31,128 bases of DNA, taken from QYOJ01 sp043810345. Its GTDB lineage: Bacteria > Bacteroidota > Bacteroidia > Bacteroidales > FEN-979. Positions 9,025 to 16,631 of this stretch are shown here, piece after piece. A program made the translations under genes and the position numbers. Positions within the stretch are counted from its first letter, which is position 1. Every line of letters starts with the position of its first letter. The notes under the pieces are model-generated. The model was not told the origin of the DNA and ran no database searches. It saw only the letters and a program-made list of their open reading frames with translations. The stretch is taken from positions 1 to 31,128 of the forward strand of contig JBDROF010000059.1 of the NCBI GenBank assembly GCA_043810345.1, written 5' to 3'.

Positions 9025-9058
9025 TTTGACCGTTCAAATAAGAAATTGCATATCTTTG
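9025..9058 (+). promoter_or_regulatory. Bacteroidetes-type promoter upstream of the PstS-like gene
   Basis: A -7 box TATCTTTG at 9051-9058 matches TAnnTTTG exactly. A -33 box TTTG lies at 9025-9028, 22 nt upstream, within the TTG-N17-23-TAnnTTTG spacing known for this phylum. Transcription would start near 9065, about 40 nt before the ATG at 9104. Confidence 0.65.
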
Positions 9059-9103
9059 TTTTTCTTGATTAAGAATACCCGTGGTTTAAGCAAAATTCAC
9101 TTT

Positions 9104-10057
9104 ATGAAAAATCGTGGTTCCGGAAGGAAAAAGTACTCCGTGATGGGAGTTGTTTGCGTATTGTTCTTGATGGGTTGCGGAGGAGATCCGTTGAAACAGC
9201 TGGACACTCCTACGCGGGGAACCATCAAGGTGGCCATGGATGACTCCTACCGCTTGTTGATGGAGTCTGAGATCTACACCTTCGAAACCATCTATAAGTA
9301 TGCGAAATTTGACACCATTTATGGCACGGAGACAGAGGTATTTGAAGACTTCATGAACGACAGTGTTCCCCTGATCGTGGTGAACCGGAAACTGACCGAA
9401 CGGGAACATGAGATCCTGAGCGCCCAGCAGATCGTACCCAAAACCACCCTCATTGCTTATGATGCCGTTGCACTGATTGTGAACAATGAAAATACAGATC
9501 AGAAGATTCCCTACGACCGGATCCGGGATATCTTCACCGGCAGGATCACCCGATGGAACCAGATCAATCCCTCTTCTCCGCTGGGCAATATCAACGTGAT
9601 ATTCGACCATTATAAATCAGGGAATCCAAGGTATTTTAAAGAGAAGTTTAACCTCGACAGCCTTCCGGCGATTTGTTATGCCGTACAATCCAACAACGAG
9701 GTGATCAATTACGTGGAGCATCATGAAAGTGCCCTGGGGGTGATCAGCGTCAATTGGGTGAGTGATAAGCGCGATTCGGTGTCAAATGACTTCCTGAACC
9801 GGATCAAAGTGGTCGGGATCAGTTCTCCTGGAAATAACGACCCTTCTGCTAATTATTACCGGCCCTACCAGGCATACATTGCCGAGGGGTTATATCCATT
9901 TATACGTGAGGTCTATTGCATTAACCGTCAGACGTACAGCGGCCTGGCTTTTGGGCTTTCTGCCTACATCGCTGCCAACAAAGGACAGCTAATCATTCTG
10001 CACTCAGGACTTGTACCGGCTACTCAACCCATCAGAATTGTAGAAATCAAACACTAA
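9104..10057 (+). CDS. PstS-like periplasmic substrate-binding lipoprotein
   Basis: 317 residues. A lipoprotein signal is visible: basic MKNRGSGRKK, a hydrophobic core and the lipobox LMGC with Cys25. The mature part has the type 2 periplasmic-binding fold seen in PstS-like proteins (RGTIKVAMDDSYRLL; LIVVNRKLTEREHEIL; IPYDRIRDIFTGRITRWNQI; ALGVISVNWV; Y..YIAEGLYPFIREVYCI). The usual phosphate-loop motifs (GSGT, AGA) are not evident, so the ligand is uncertain. A longer frame opens at a TTG at 9026 but it overlaps the promoter; the ATG at 9104 gives a proper signal peptide. It heads an operon with a TPR protein and the ExbBD-TonB genes and not with pstCAB, so a role in the Ton system or envelope is more likely than ABC-driven phosphate uptake. 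Confidence 0.85.
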   Translation: MKNRGSGRKKYSVMGVVCVLFLMGCGGDPLKQLDTPTRGTIKVAMDDSYRLLMESEIYTFETIYKYAKFDTIYGTETEVFEDFMNDSVPLIVVNRKLTEREHEILSAQQIVPKTTLIAYDAVALIVNNENTDQKIPYDRIRDIFTGRITRWNQINPSSPLGNINVIFDHYKSGNPRYFKEKFNLDSLPAICYAVQSNNEVINYVEHHESALGVISVNWVSDKRDSVSNDFLNRIKVVGISSPGNNDPSANYYRPYQAYIAEGLYPFIREVYCINRQTYSGLAFGLSAYIAANKGQLIILHSGLVPATQPIRIVEIKH

Positions 10058-10077
10058 ACGATTTAGGAGATATAAGT

Positions 10078-11766
10078 ATGATTCGCGTTGCTATGAAGGT
10101 TGGCATATTGGTTTTCTGCCTGTTTATTACCACATTCATCCGGACGGCTCAATCCCAGGAATTTGCTGACGCCATCAAACTTACCCGCAGTGAGCAGTTT
10201 GTGGCTGCAGATAAACTTTTCATCTCTCTCCTGAAGGAGAATCCTTCTGATGGGGATTTCTATTTCTACTATGGCGACAACTACCTGAAACGTTATTTTG
10301 CAGATACCCTCAATGTTGACCTGCAGGAGATGACAGATCAGGCACAGGCGCTTTTCACCAAAGGGGTACAGCAGGAACCCTCTAATCCCCTCAACTATGC
10401 AGGCCTGGCAGAGGTGGCTATGCTGAAGGACAACCTCCAGGAGGCTCAGCAGTACCTTGGTAAGGCTTATTCTCTATTACCTACCAGAAAGAATAAGATT
10501 GTGATGTCGCCCGAGAAGCATGCCCATTCGCTGGTAAAGATGGCGCATGCGTTTGTGCAGGCAAATGTAAAGGATACCACGCAGATCTTCACCTACCTCC
10601 GGGAAGCTGAAAATAAAAACCCGCGGGATGTCGAACTCTATCTCGTACGGGGAGATGCCTATATTTCCTTGCTGAATGACGGATCCAACGCCATCGCCAA
10701 CTACAACATCGCCCAATCCCTCAACCCCAACTCCTCGATGGCCAAGCTGCGGATCGGACAGCTCTGGATGAGGGCCAAGCAGTACCAGATGGCACTCAAC
10801 TATTACGAAGAGGGAGTGAAAATTGACTCCGCATTTGCTCCTGCTTACCGGGAACTTGGCTTCCTGCTCTCCAAAGCAGGACGATATTTCGAGGCAAAGA
10901 AAATGTTTAAAAAGTTCCTCGAACTTTCGGCTGGTAACATTCCTGCCCGGCTCCAGTTCATCAACACACTGATGGAGTTGCAGGATTATCCGGAAGCCAT
11001 TGCCGAGATCAACGAGGTAATGGCGATGGATACCACTATCATCGATCTCTATCGTGCACGTGCCTATGCTTTATATGAGAATAAAGAGTATGAAAAGGGG
11101 CTGAAAGCCATTGAGAAATTCTTTGACCGCTCCCCCCGGGAAAAGATCCGCACCACAGATTTTACCTATTACGGCCGGTTACTTTCCAGAAATGATCTGG
11201 ACTCTTTGGCTGCTAACGTGTTGTACGAAGCCTGGGAACTCGATACCTCAAAAGTTGACCTCCTCTCAGAGGTAGCTATGAGTTACATCAAGTACAAAGA
11301 CTACGACAATGCCATCCGGATCTATGCACTCAAAGACTCTGTCAGTGAAGCCAACGCACTGGATGTCTACAACTGGGCAAAAGCGTATTACAACATCCAG
11401 GACTATGCCAATGCGGCGGTCATGTTTGAACGGTTCACCCTGGACCAGCCCACCTATATCCCAGGTTTTACCTGGTGGGCACGGACCCTCTTCAACCTTG
11501 ACCCGGAAAGTGATGAAGGGCTTGCCAAACCTGTTTACGAACAGATCCTGGAAATCACTAAGGAAGACACCGTGAAAAACCACAAACAACGACTCGAGGC
11601 TTACTATTACATGGCCTATTATTACTATCACCAGTGGGTCCTCGACAAAAAGAACCTGGATCTTGCCAGGGAATCACTGAAATACAACTACGATGTATTG
11701 GCCATTGATCCGGAAAACGAAAAAGCCAAACAAATGGTCGAAGCACTTAAGCGGGTGGTTAAATAA
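10078..11766 (+). CDS. periplasmic TPR-repeat protein of the Ton operon
   Basis: 562 residues with a cleavable signal peptide (residues 1 to about 26, ending RTAQS before QEF). The rest is tetratricopeptide-like helical repeats, for instance AKLRIGQLWMRAKQYQMALN, then APAYRELGFLLSKAGRYFEA and IDLYRARAYALYENKEYEKG. The protein is rich in paired Tyr residues near the C-terminus. Its ATG lies 20 nt after the lipoprotein gene and has a good Shine-Dalgarno (AGGAG), unusual in this window. TPR proteins of this type commonly neighbour exbB-exbD-tonB in Bacteroidetes; a scaffold role between the lipoprotein and the Ton motor is inferred. Confidence 0.88.
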   Translation: MIRVAMKVGILVFCLFITTFIRTAQSQEFADAIKLTRSEQFVAADKLFISLLKENPSDGDFYFYYGDNYLKRYFADTLNVDLQEMTDQAQALFTKGVQQEPSNPLNYAGLAEVAMLKDNLQEAQQYLGKAYSLLPTRKNKIVMSPEKHAHSLVKMAHAFVQANVKDTTQIFTYLREAENKNPRDVELYLVRGDAYISLLNDGSNAIANYNIAQSLNPNSSMAKLRIGQLWMRAKQYQMALNYYEEGVKIDSAFAPAYRELGFLLSKAGRYFEAKKMFKKFLELSAGNIPARLQFINTLMELQDYPEAIAEINEVMAMDTTIIDLYRARAYALYENKEYEKGLKAIEKFFDRSPREKIRTTDFTYYGRLLSRNDLDSLAANVLYEAWELDTSKVDLLSEVAMSYIKYKDYDNAIRIYALKDSVSEANALDVYNWAKAYYNIQDYANAAVMFERFTLDQPTYIPGFTWWARTLFNLDPESDEGLAKPVYEQILEITKEDTVKNHKQRLEAYYYMAYYYYHQWVLDKKNLDLARESLKYNYDVLAIDPENEKAKQMVEALKRVVK

Positions 11767-11799
11767 TTTGGTTTGCATTCTATATTTTTTATAAATTTG
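11767..11799 (+). promoter_or_regulatory. Bacteroidetes-type promoter upstream of exbB
   Basis: The -7 box TAAATTTG (11792-11799) matches TAnnTTTG, with a TTTG at 11767-11770 giving a 21-nt spacer (a second TTTG at 11772-11775 would give 16). It lies in a 95-nt AT-rich gap between the TPR gene and exbB. It could give exbB and the genes after it independent expression. Confidence 0.6.
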
Positions 11800-11861
11800 G
11801 CGTTCCTTAAAATTAAAAGAAATCAAGTAATCAATAATTTATCAACTAAAAAACTTCAACA

Positions 11862-12686
11862 ATGAGCAAGAAGAATAAACAAGGCGGAGCAGGATTAGGT
11901 GACGCTTTACGGTCTGTTTTCACAACAGGTGCCTTTATCGTGGCATTTGTAATTGCGGTTCTGATATACCTGCTTATTATGGGGAACCCTATCAACTTCG
12001 AAGGTGGAAACCCGGCAGGCCATCCGTTGCCAGGCAACTATCTGGGTATGGTGTTTAAGGGTGGATGGGTTGTACCTTTTCTGATTTCCATCAACCTGAT
12101 ACTGTTGATCTTCTCCGTTGAGCGATGGATTACCCTTACCCGTGCCAAAGGGAAAGGAAGAATCAATGTATTTGTGAAAAAATTGCAGAAGTTCATGGAT
12201 GCCAACCAGATAGATGATGCCGTTGATGCCTGTGACCAGCAAAGAGGATCCCTTGCCAATGTGATGAGAGCAGGTTTGCTGCGCTATAAGTCCCTGAAGG
12301 AGGACCGGACATTGGAAAAAGACCAGAAGCTCATTGCCCTCCAGAAGGAGTTTGAAGAGGCCACAGCGCTGGAGCTGCCGGTCCTTTCCCGCAACCTCGT
12401 TATCCTGTCAACCATCGCCACCTCCTCCGTATTACTCGGTTTATTCGGTACCGTACTCGGGATGATCCGGGCTTTCGCCGCATTGGCAACCGCCGGCGCT
12501 CCCGATGCCCTGGCCCTGGCTACCGGTATCTCCGAGGCGCTGATCAATACTGCCTTCGGTATCATCGGTTCATTGCTGGCTGTGATCTTTTATAACTACT
12601 TCTCCACGATGATCGACAACTTCACTTACAAGATTGATGAAGCCGGATTCAGCCTGATACAGACCTTTGCTGCGTCGACCAAGTAA
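11862..12686 (+). CDS. exbB: MotA/TolQ/ExbB proton channel family protein
   Basis: Inner-membrane stator of the Ton motor: with ExbD it converts proton flow into movement of TonB. It has 274 residues and four predicted membrane segments (about 20-42, 66-86, 178-200, 218-242), one more at the N-terminus than E. coli ExbB, as is common in Bacteroidetes. The family block STIATSSVLLGLFGTVLGMI followed by AFAALATAG and ISEALINTAFGIIGSLLAVI holds the conserved TM2/TM3 pore residues. It is followed by two exbD genes and tonB. Confidence 0.94.
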   Translation: MSKKNKQGGAGLGDALRSVFTTGAFIVAFVIAVLIYLLIMGNPINFEGGNPAGHPLPGNYLGMVFKGGWVVPFLISINLILLIFSVERWITLTRAKGKGRINVFVKKLQKFMDANQIDDAVDACDQQRGSLANVMRAGLLRYKSLKEDRTLEKDQKLIALQKEFEEATALELPVLSRNLVILSTIATSSVLLGLFGTVLGMIRAFAALATAGAPDALALATGISEALINTAFGIIGSLLAVIFYNYFSTMIDNFTYKIDEAGFSLIQTFAASTK

Positions 12687-12695
12687 AATGCCTGG

Positions 12696-12723
12696 TTGTG
12701 ACTTCAAACGTTTGTACGTTTGA
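12696..12723 (+). promoter_or_regulatory. inverted repeat with an embedded -7 box upstream of the first exbD
   Basis: TCAAACG (12704-12710) and CGTTTGA (12717-12723) form a 7-bp inverted repeat with a 6-nt loop. The right arm overlaps TACGTTTG (12715-12722), an exact TAnnTTTG match; a TTG at 12696-12698 lies 16 nt upstream, slightly short. It could be an internal promoter covered by an operator, or only a short stem modulating the exbB/exbD ratio. No T-tract follows, so it is not a terminator. Confidence 0.4.
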
Positions 12724-12753
12724 TCTGTTATTCATCAATTAAAATTGAAGTAA

Positions 12754-13395
12754 ATGCCTAAGATAAAACCCATAGTCAAAACCCCACGCATAGACATGAC
12801 GCCTATGGTGGACCTCTTTTCACTGCTGCTGATCTTCTTCGTGTTGACCGCCTCATTCCGCCCCCAGGAAGCTGCCATGATCGATAGCCCCAATTCCATT
12901 TCAGAGAAACAGGCGCCCGATTTCAACCTCATGACCATCTTCATTGACAAGGAAGGAAAGGTGTTTTTCAATGTCGATAACGGGATAGATTCAACCACCA
13001 AGTATCGGGAACAGATCCTGAAGAAAATGGCAGAACGATATGAGATGACATTCACCCCCGAGGAGTATGATCTCTTCGGTCGCCTTTCAGGATTCGGAAT
13101 GCCATTGAAAGACCTGAAGAGATGGATAAATGCTGAAAATGCAGAAAAGAGGGAAGAACTTCAGGTAGGGATGCCATACGATTCGGCCGACAACCAACTC
13201 GGCTACTGGGTCCTCTATTCCCGCATCGTGAATCCCCGGGCTGAAGTGGCCATCAAAGGAGATGCCGATGCCAACTACATGGTGGTGAAGGAGATCATGG
13301 ACCTGTTGCAGGATAATAAAGTGAATAAGTTCAATCTCATTACCAACATGGTTACAGAGGAGGTTGGGTTGGAAGACCTTCCTCCGGAAAAATAA
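12754..13395 (+). CDS. exbD: ExbD/TolR family protein, first copy
   Basis: Single-pass inner-membrane subunit of the Ton motor. A short cytoplasmic N-terminus carries the signature RIDMTPMVDLFSLLLIFFVL; Asp20 is the expected proton-carrying residue. The periplasmic part (about residues 40-213) is longer than E. coli ExbD (141 residues) because of an insert near residues 85-150, ending in the typical VAIKGDADANYMVVKEIMDL block. 36 nt separate it from the second copy. Confidence 0.93.
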   Translation: MPKIKPIVKTPRIDMTPMVDLFSLLLIFFVLTASFRPQEAAMIDSPNSISEKQAPDFNLMTIFIDKEGKVFFNVDNGIDSTTKYREQILKKMAERYEMTFTPEEYDLFGRLSGFGMPLKDLKRWINAENAEKREELQVGMPYDSADNQLGYWVLYSRIVNPRAEVAIKGDADANYMVVKEIMDLLQDNKVNKFNLITNMVTEEVGLEDLPPEK

Positions 13396-13431
13396 TTGGA
13401 TAGCGAGATTTCATAGATAAAAGAAACGGAT

Positions 13432-14118
13432 ATGGCTCAGATACAAACCCAAGATCCCGGCGGGAAGAAGGGAAGTAAAAAGAAGAGGGCGAAGAAGCAC
13501 TCAACCGAGATCGACATGACCCCAATGGTCGACCTCATGTGTTTGCTTATCACCTTCTTTATGCTTACCACTGCCTTTGCCAAGCCTAAGGTGATGGTGA
13601 TCACCATGCCTGAAAAGGAGAAAAACCCAGATAAAATAGACCAGCCAAAGATCTCTGCAGAACGAACGCTGAACATTCTACTTGCCGGGAATGATGAGGT
13701 CTATTATTACAAAGGCCAGCCATCTCCTGATAAACCCATGCCCAAGCTGGTGAAAAGTGATTTCAGTAAAGACGGCATCAGGAAAATGTTACTTAACCGG
13801 AACCGGGATCTCTTTACTAAGATCACAGAATACCGGGGTAAACGGTTAACCGGTGAGATCATCGTTGCTGATTCAACCTTTGATAATACGATCAAACAGA
13901 TGAAACTGGATGATAAACTGGGGCCTATCGTACTGATCAAAGCTGATACAGCAGCTAAATACAGGGATATTGTCAATATCATTGATGAAATGGCGATCTG
14001 CAATATTGCCAGCTACGCTATCGTTGATATCGGCCAGGTGGAGGTGATGATGATCCAGGCTGAAAAAGCCGGTACCCCACTCACCGAATATCCTAAAATT
14101 AAAGTAAAGGAAAAGTAG
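13432..14118 (+). CDS. exbD: ExbD/TolR family protein, second copy
   Basis: 228 residues. It has a strongly basic, low-complexity N-terminus (GGKKGSKKKRAKKHS) before the signature EIDMTPMVDLMCLLITFFML; Asp34 is the expected proton-carrying residue. The C-terminal block GPIVLIKADTAAKYRDIVNI matches the ExbD periplasmic fold. It is clearly diverged from the first copy outside the membrane helix, so the two probably form a heteromeric pair in the motor. tonB starts 28 nt downstream. Confidence 0.92.
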   Translation: MAQIQTQDPGGKKGSKKKRAKKHSTEIDMTPMVDLMCLLITFFMLTTAFAKPKVMVITMPEKEKNPDKIDQPKISAERTLNILLAGNDEVYYYKGQPSPDKPMPKLVKSDFSKDGIRKMLLNRNRDLFTKITEYRGKRLTGEIIVADSTFDNTIKQMKLDDKLGPIVLIKADTAAKYRDIVNIIDEMAICNIASYAIVDIGQVEVMMIQAEKAGTPLTEYPKIKVKEK

Positions 14119-14146
14119 GTTTCGTTTCATTTAAAACCAGAGGACT

Positions 14147-14926
14147 ATGACAGAAAAACACGAACCTGTAGAATCCCTAGAGGAAATGGTCTTTAAGAAT
14201 CGAAACAAGACCTATGGAGCGTACATGCTTCGGAAGAAGTATAAAAAGTATATCATTATCTCTATGATCGTTGCCATGCTGGTTATGGCTGTCGTGGTGG
14301 CCTATCCCATCATCACTGCGGTTGTCACCAAAGGAAGGATTTTGAAGGAGGAGATGAGCGTTGGAGCGGAGTTACTGGATCTACCCCGGGATGAACCCCC
14401 TCCCCCCCCCCCTCCCCCCCCTCCTCCTGAAGCACTCCAGGAAAAGGTGAAATTTACAGCACCGGTAGTTGTTGAAGATACAGCCGTAGAGTCAGATTTT
14501 GGTAAGCAGGATCTGCTGGCTGAAAAAGTGAACACAGAGGTACCTTCCGAAGAACCCGGTTTTGGGATCGTGGAAGATAAACCACAAGTTATCGAACAAC
14601 CCAAAGAAGCTGAGATTTTCACTGTAGTAGAGGAGAATCCTCAATTCCCCGGTGGAGAAGCAGCTCTTTATAAATTCCTCACCGAGAGCATCAAGTACCC
14701 TGAGGAGGCCAAAGAACTTGGCATCCAGGGAAGGGTATTTGTGAACTTTGTGGTGGAAACCAACGGCTCGGTCAGTAAAGTGAAAGTCCTTCGCGGAATC
14801 GGAGGAGGTTGTGACGAAGAAGCTATTCGGGTTGTGAAGAGCATGCCCAGATGGACCCCCGGAAAACAACGAGGGATCCCGGTACGGGTATCCTATAACC
14901 TGCCGATCAAATTTACGCTGCAGTAG
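14147..14926 (+). CDS. tonB: TonB energy-transducing protein
   Basis: 259 residues. Order of parts: a cytoplasmic N-terminus containing the Bacteroidetes-type motif FKNRNKTYGAYMLRKKY; a membrane helix (about 36-57); a proline-rich periplasmic linker with eleven consecutive Pro (84-94); and a C-terminal TonB domain (about 165-259) with FPGGEAALYKFLTESIKYP, GRVFVNFVVETNGSVSKVKV and SMPRWTPGKQRGIPVRV. It transmits energy from ExbBD to TonB-dependent outer-membrane transporters. The linker is encoded by C-runs, including C11 at 14402-14412. Its TAG stop lies inside a palindromic repeat element. Confidence 0.95.
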   Translation: MTEKHEPVESLEEMVFKNRNKTYGAYMLRKKYKKYIIISMIVAMLVMAVVVAYPIITAVVTKGRILKEEMSVGAELLDLPRDEPPPPPPPPPPPEALQEKVKFTAPVVVEDTAVESDFGKQDLLAEKVNTEVPSEEPGFGIVEDKPQVIEQPKEAEIFTVVEENPQFPGGEAALYKFLTESIKYPEEAKELGIQGRVFVNFVVETNGSVSKVKVLRGIGGGCDEEAIRVVKSMPRWTPGKQRGIPVRVSYNLPIKFTLQ

Positions 14927-14993
14927 GGACGACCCATGGGTGGTCCCTACGTAGGGCGTCCCCATGCAGTAGCTCTACATGCGGTGTCCCTAC
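14923..14993 (+). repeat. pair of palindromic REP/MITE-like elements at the end of tonB
   Basis: The first palindrome has arms 14923-14936 (GTAGGGACGACCCA) and 14937-14950 (TGGGTGGTCCCTAC), complementary at 13 of 14 positions. A second, imperfect one follows at once: 14951-14966 and 14978-14993, which again begins GTAGGG and ends CCCTAC (12 of 16 pairs). The tonB TAG (14924-14926) is part of the first arm. The shape suggests a dispersed palindromic repeat; copy number cannot be judged from one window. Confidence 0.7.
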
Positions 14994-15002
14994 TGGAAAA
15001 AG

Positions 15003-15031
15003 AGGCTGTCTCAACGTGAGATGGCCTTTTT
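15003..15031 (+). terminator. intrinsic terminator after the Ton operon
   Basis: The stem AGGCTGTCTCA (15003-15013) pairs with TGAGATGGCCT (15017-15027) over 11 positions, including two G-U pairs. The loop is 3 nt and a T-run (15027-15031) follows; an A-run lies upstream, so it may act in both directions. Confidence 0.8.
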
Positions 15032-15033
15032 AA

Positions 15034-15070
15034 TTTGGAAATATTCCAAACGAAACTTTTGTTAATTTTA
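15034..15070 (+). promoter_or_regulatory. candidate operator and promoter of the hdr-flx operon
   Basis: A perfect inverted repeat TTTGGAA-ATA-TTCCAAA covers 15034-15050. It is followed by TAATTTTA (15063-15070), which matches TAnnTTTG except for the final base. The TTTG of the left arm would be a -33 box with a 25-nt spacer, longer than usual. The palindrome is placed where a regulator could cover the promoter. The inverted repeat is certain; its function is not. Confidence 0.4.
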
Positions 15071-15108
15071 GCCTGTTATTTTACTAACAATTGACATATA
15101 AAGCATTT

Positions 15109-15690
15109 ATGATCGCTCTTGGACAACAAATTGAGAATAAATTCCTCACAGCTGTTAACAGGAAAAGCGGGAGCAACATCCTGGAATGCTACCAATGCGG
15201 CAAATGTGTCTCTACCTGCCCGGTCAGCGATTTCATGGACTTCCCCCCCCGTGAGATCATGCAGATGGTAAAGCTGGGACTGAAAGAAGAGACCTACATG
15301 GCCAACTCCATGTGGTTTTGCCTGACCTGTTCCGCCTGTTCCGGCCGTTGCCCCCGTGAAATAGATATTCCCCGGGTGATGGAGGCGATCCGCCACCTGG
15401 CCATCGAAGAGAATGTCAATTCAAACAATCCGAAAGTGAAACAAATCCGGATATTCCATGAGATATTCCTGGATATGATCAAACATTATGGCCGCAATTA
15501 CGAGCTTCGCATGATGGCCGAATTCAATATCCGGACCCGGAACCTGTTCAAAGATATGCACCTGGCCCCCAAAGCCCTGCTCAAAGGAAAGATCCCTCTG
15601 GGACATGAGAAAGTTCAGCGTGCAAAAGCCATCCGGCGGATGTTCAAGATGGCTGAAAAACTGGAAAAGACCAAACAATCTGAACCATGA
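15109..15690 (+). CDS. hdrC: heterodisulfide reductase subunit C-like 2x[4Fe-4S] protein
   Basis: Ferredoxin-like subunit that carries electrons between HdrA and HdrB. With the ATG at 15109 it has 193 residues (a TTG at 15091 would add six). Two cluster motifs are visible: Cys27/30/33/37 (CYQCGKCVSTCP) and Cys71/74/77/81 (CLTCSACSGRCP), followed by a helical C-terminal region. There is no membrane segment, so it is the soluble HdrC type. Its TGA overlaps the hdrB ATG (ATGA). It is the first gene of a seven-gene operon. Confidence 0.93.
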   Translation: MIALGQQIENKFLTAVNRKSGSNILECYQCGKCVSTCPVSDFMDFPPREIMQMVKLGLKEETYMANSMWFCLTCSACSGRCPREIDIPRVMEAIRHLAIEENVNSNNPKVKQIRIFHEIFLDMIKHYGRNYELRMMAEFNIRTRNLFKDMHLAPKALLKGKIPLGHEKVQRAKAIRRMFKMAEKLEKTKQSEP

Positions 15691-16631
15691 CAAAACTGAC
15701 CTATTTTCCGGGTTGCTCCGCACACGGAACCAGCGAAGAGTTCGACAGCACCCTGAAACTGGTGATGAAATCCCTTGATGTGGAGATGGAGGAGTTGCCC
15801 GACTGGAACTGTTGTGGCGCCACCTCTGCCCATGTGATGACTGAGAATCTTGCGCTGGCCCTACCGTTACGGAACCTGGTGCTGGCGGAGCGATTACCCA
15901 ATAAAACCATGGGCATTGCCTGTGCCTCCTGTTATTCACGGATGAAAAGCACCAAAGTGGAGATGGACAGCCATCCCGAACTGGCTAAAAAGATCAACTC
16001 CACCATCGTCGAAGAGGGGGAATACAAGGGGGTGGTGGATGTAAAATCGATGCTTCAGTTTTTCTATGAGGACATCGGAACAGAGGCCATTGCCGAAAAG
16101 GTCAACTATCCGTTGAAAGGACTGAAAATAGCCTGCTATTACGGATGCCTGTTGACCCGCCCGAAAAAAATCACCGGGTTTGACTCACCGGAATATCCCA
16201 TGTCAATGGACCGGATCATGGAAGCGCTTGGAGCCACAACCACCGCTTTCGATTTCAAGACCGAATGTTGCGGAGCCTCCTTCTCCATCAGCGACACGGA
16301 AATCGTCCTGTCACTCAGCGGAACCATCCTGGAGATGGCCAAAGAGAGCGGAGCACATGCAATTGCCGTAGCCTGCCCCTTGTGTCAGTCCAACCTCGAC
16401 ATGAGGCAGCCGGATATTGAAAAAAAAGCAGGGAAAAAATACGGGATTCCCATTCTCTATATCACGCAACTGATGGCTCTGGCATTCGGGTACCCGGTAA
16501 AGGAGCTGAAACCGGCGAAACATATCATTCCGATAGAGCCCGCACTGGCTCATATCGGGGAAGAGATTGAAACGCCTGAAGAGAAGAAAAAACCCAAAAA
16601 AGCGGTCACAGCAGAAAGTGAGGTAGAATAA
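15687..16631 (+). CDS. hdrB: heterodisulfide reductase subunit B-like, two CCG domains
   Basis: Catalytic disulfide-reducing subunit in methanogen HdrABC. Both CCG domains are complete: YFPGCSAHG, NCCGATSAH and CASC in the first, CYYGCLL, ECCGASFS and CPLC in the second. These cysteines hold the two noncubane [4Fe-4S] clusters in the structurally known enzyme. At 314 residues it is near the usual 290-300, with a Lys/Glu-rich C-terminal extension after residue 285. The stop overlaps the hdrA start (TAATG). The disulfide substrate in a bacterium without coenzymes M and B is unknown. Confidence 0.94.
   Translation: MTKLTYFPGCSAHGTSEEFDSTLKLVMKSLDVEMEELPDWNCCGATSAHVMTENLALALPLRNLVLAERLPNKTMGIACASCYSRMKSTKVEMDSHPELAKKINSTIVEEGEYKGVVDVKSMLQFFYEDIGTEAIAEKVNYPLKGLKIACYYGCLLTRPKKITGFDSPEYPMSMDRIMEALGATTTAFDFKTECCGASFSISDTEIVLSLSGTILEMAKESGAHAIAVACPLCQSNLDMRQPDIEKKAGKKYGIPILYITQLMALAFGYPVKELKPAKHIIPIEPALAHIGEEIETPEEKKKPKKAVTAESEVE

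Noticed and set aside
9026..9103. Upstream extension of the PstS-like gene from a TTG codon
   Set aside because: It overlaps the promoter boxes, and would bury the lipoprotein signal peptide 26 residues inside the protein.
15091..15108. TTG start for hdrC
   Set aside because: It adds only six residues, and an ATG is available at 15109; either is possible, but ATG is preferred.
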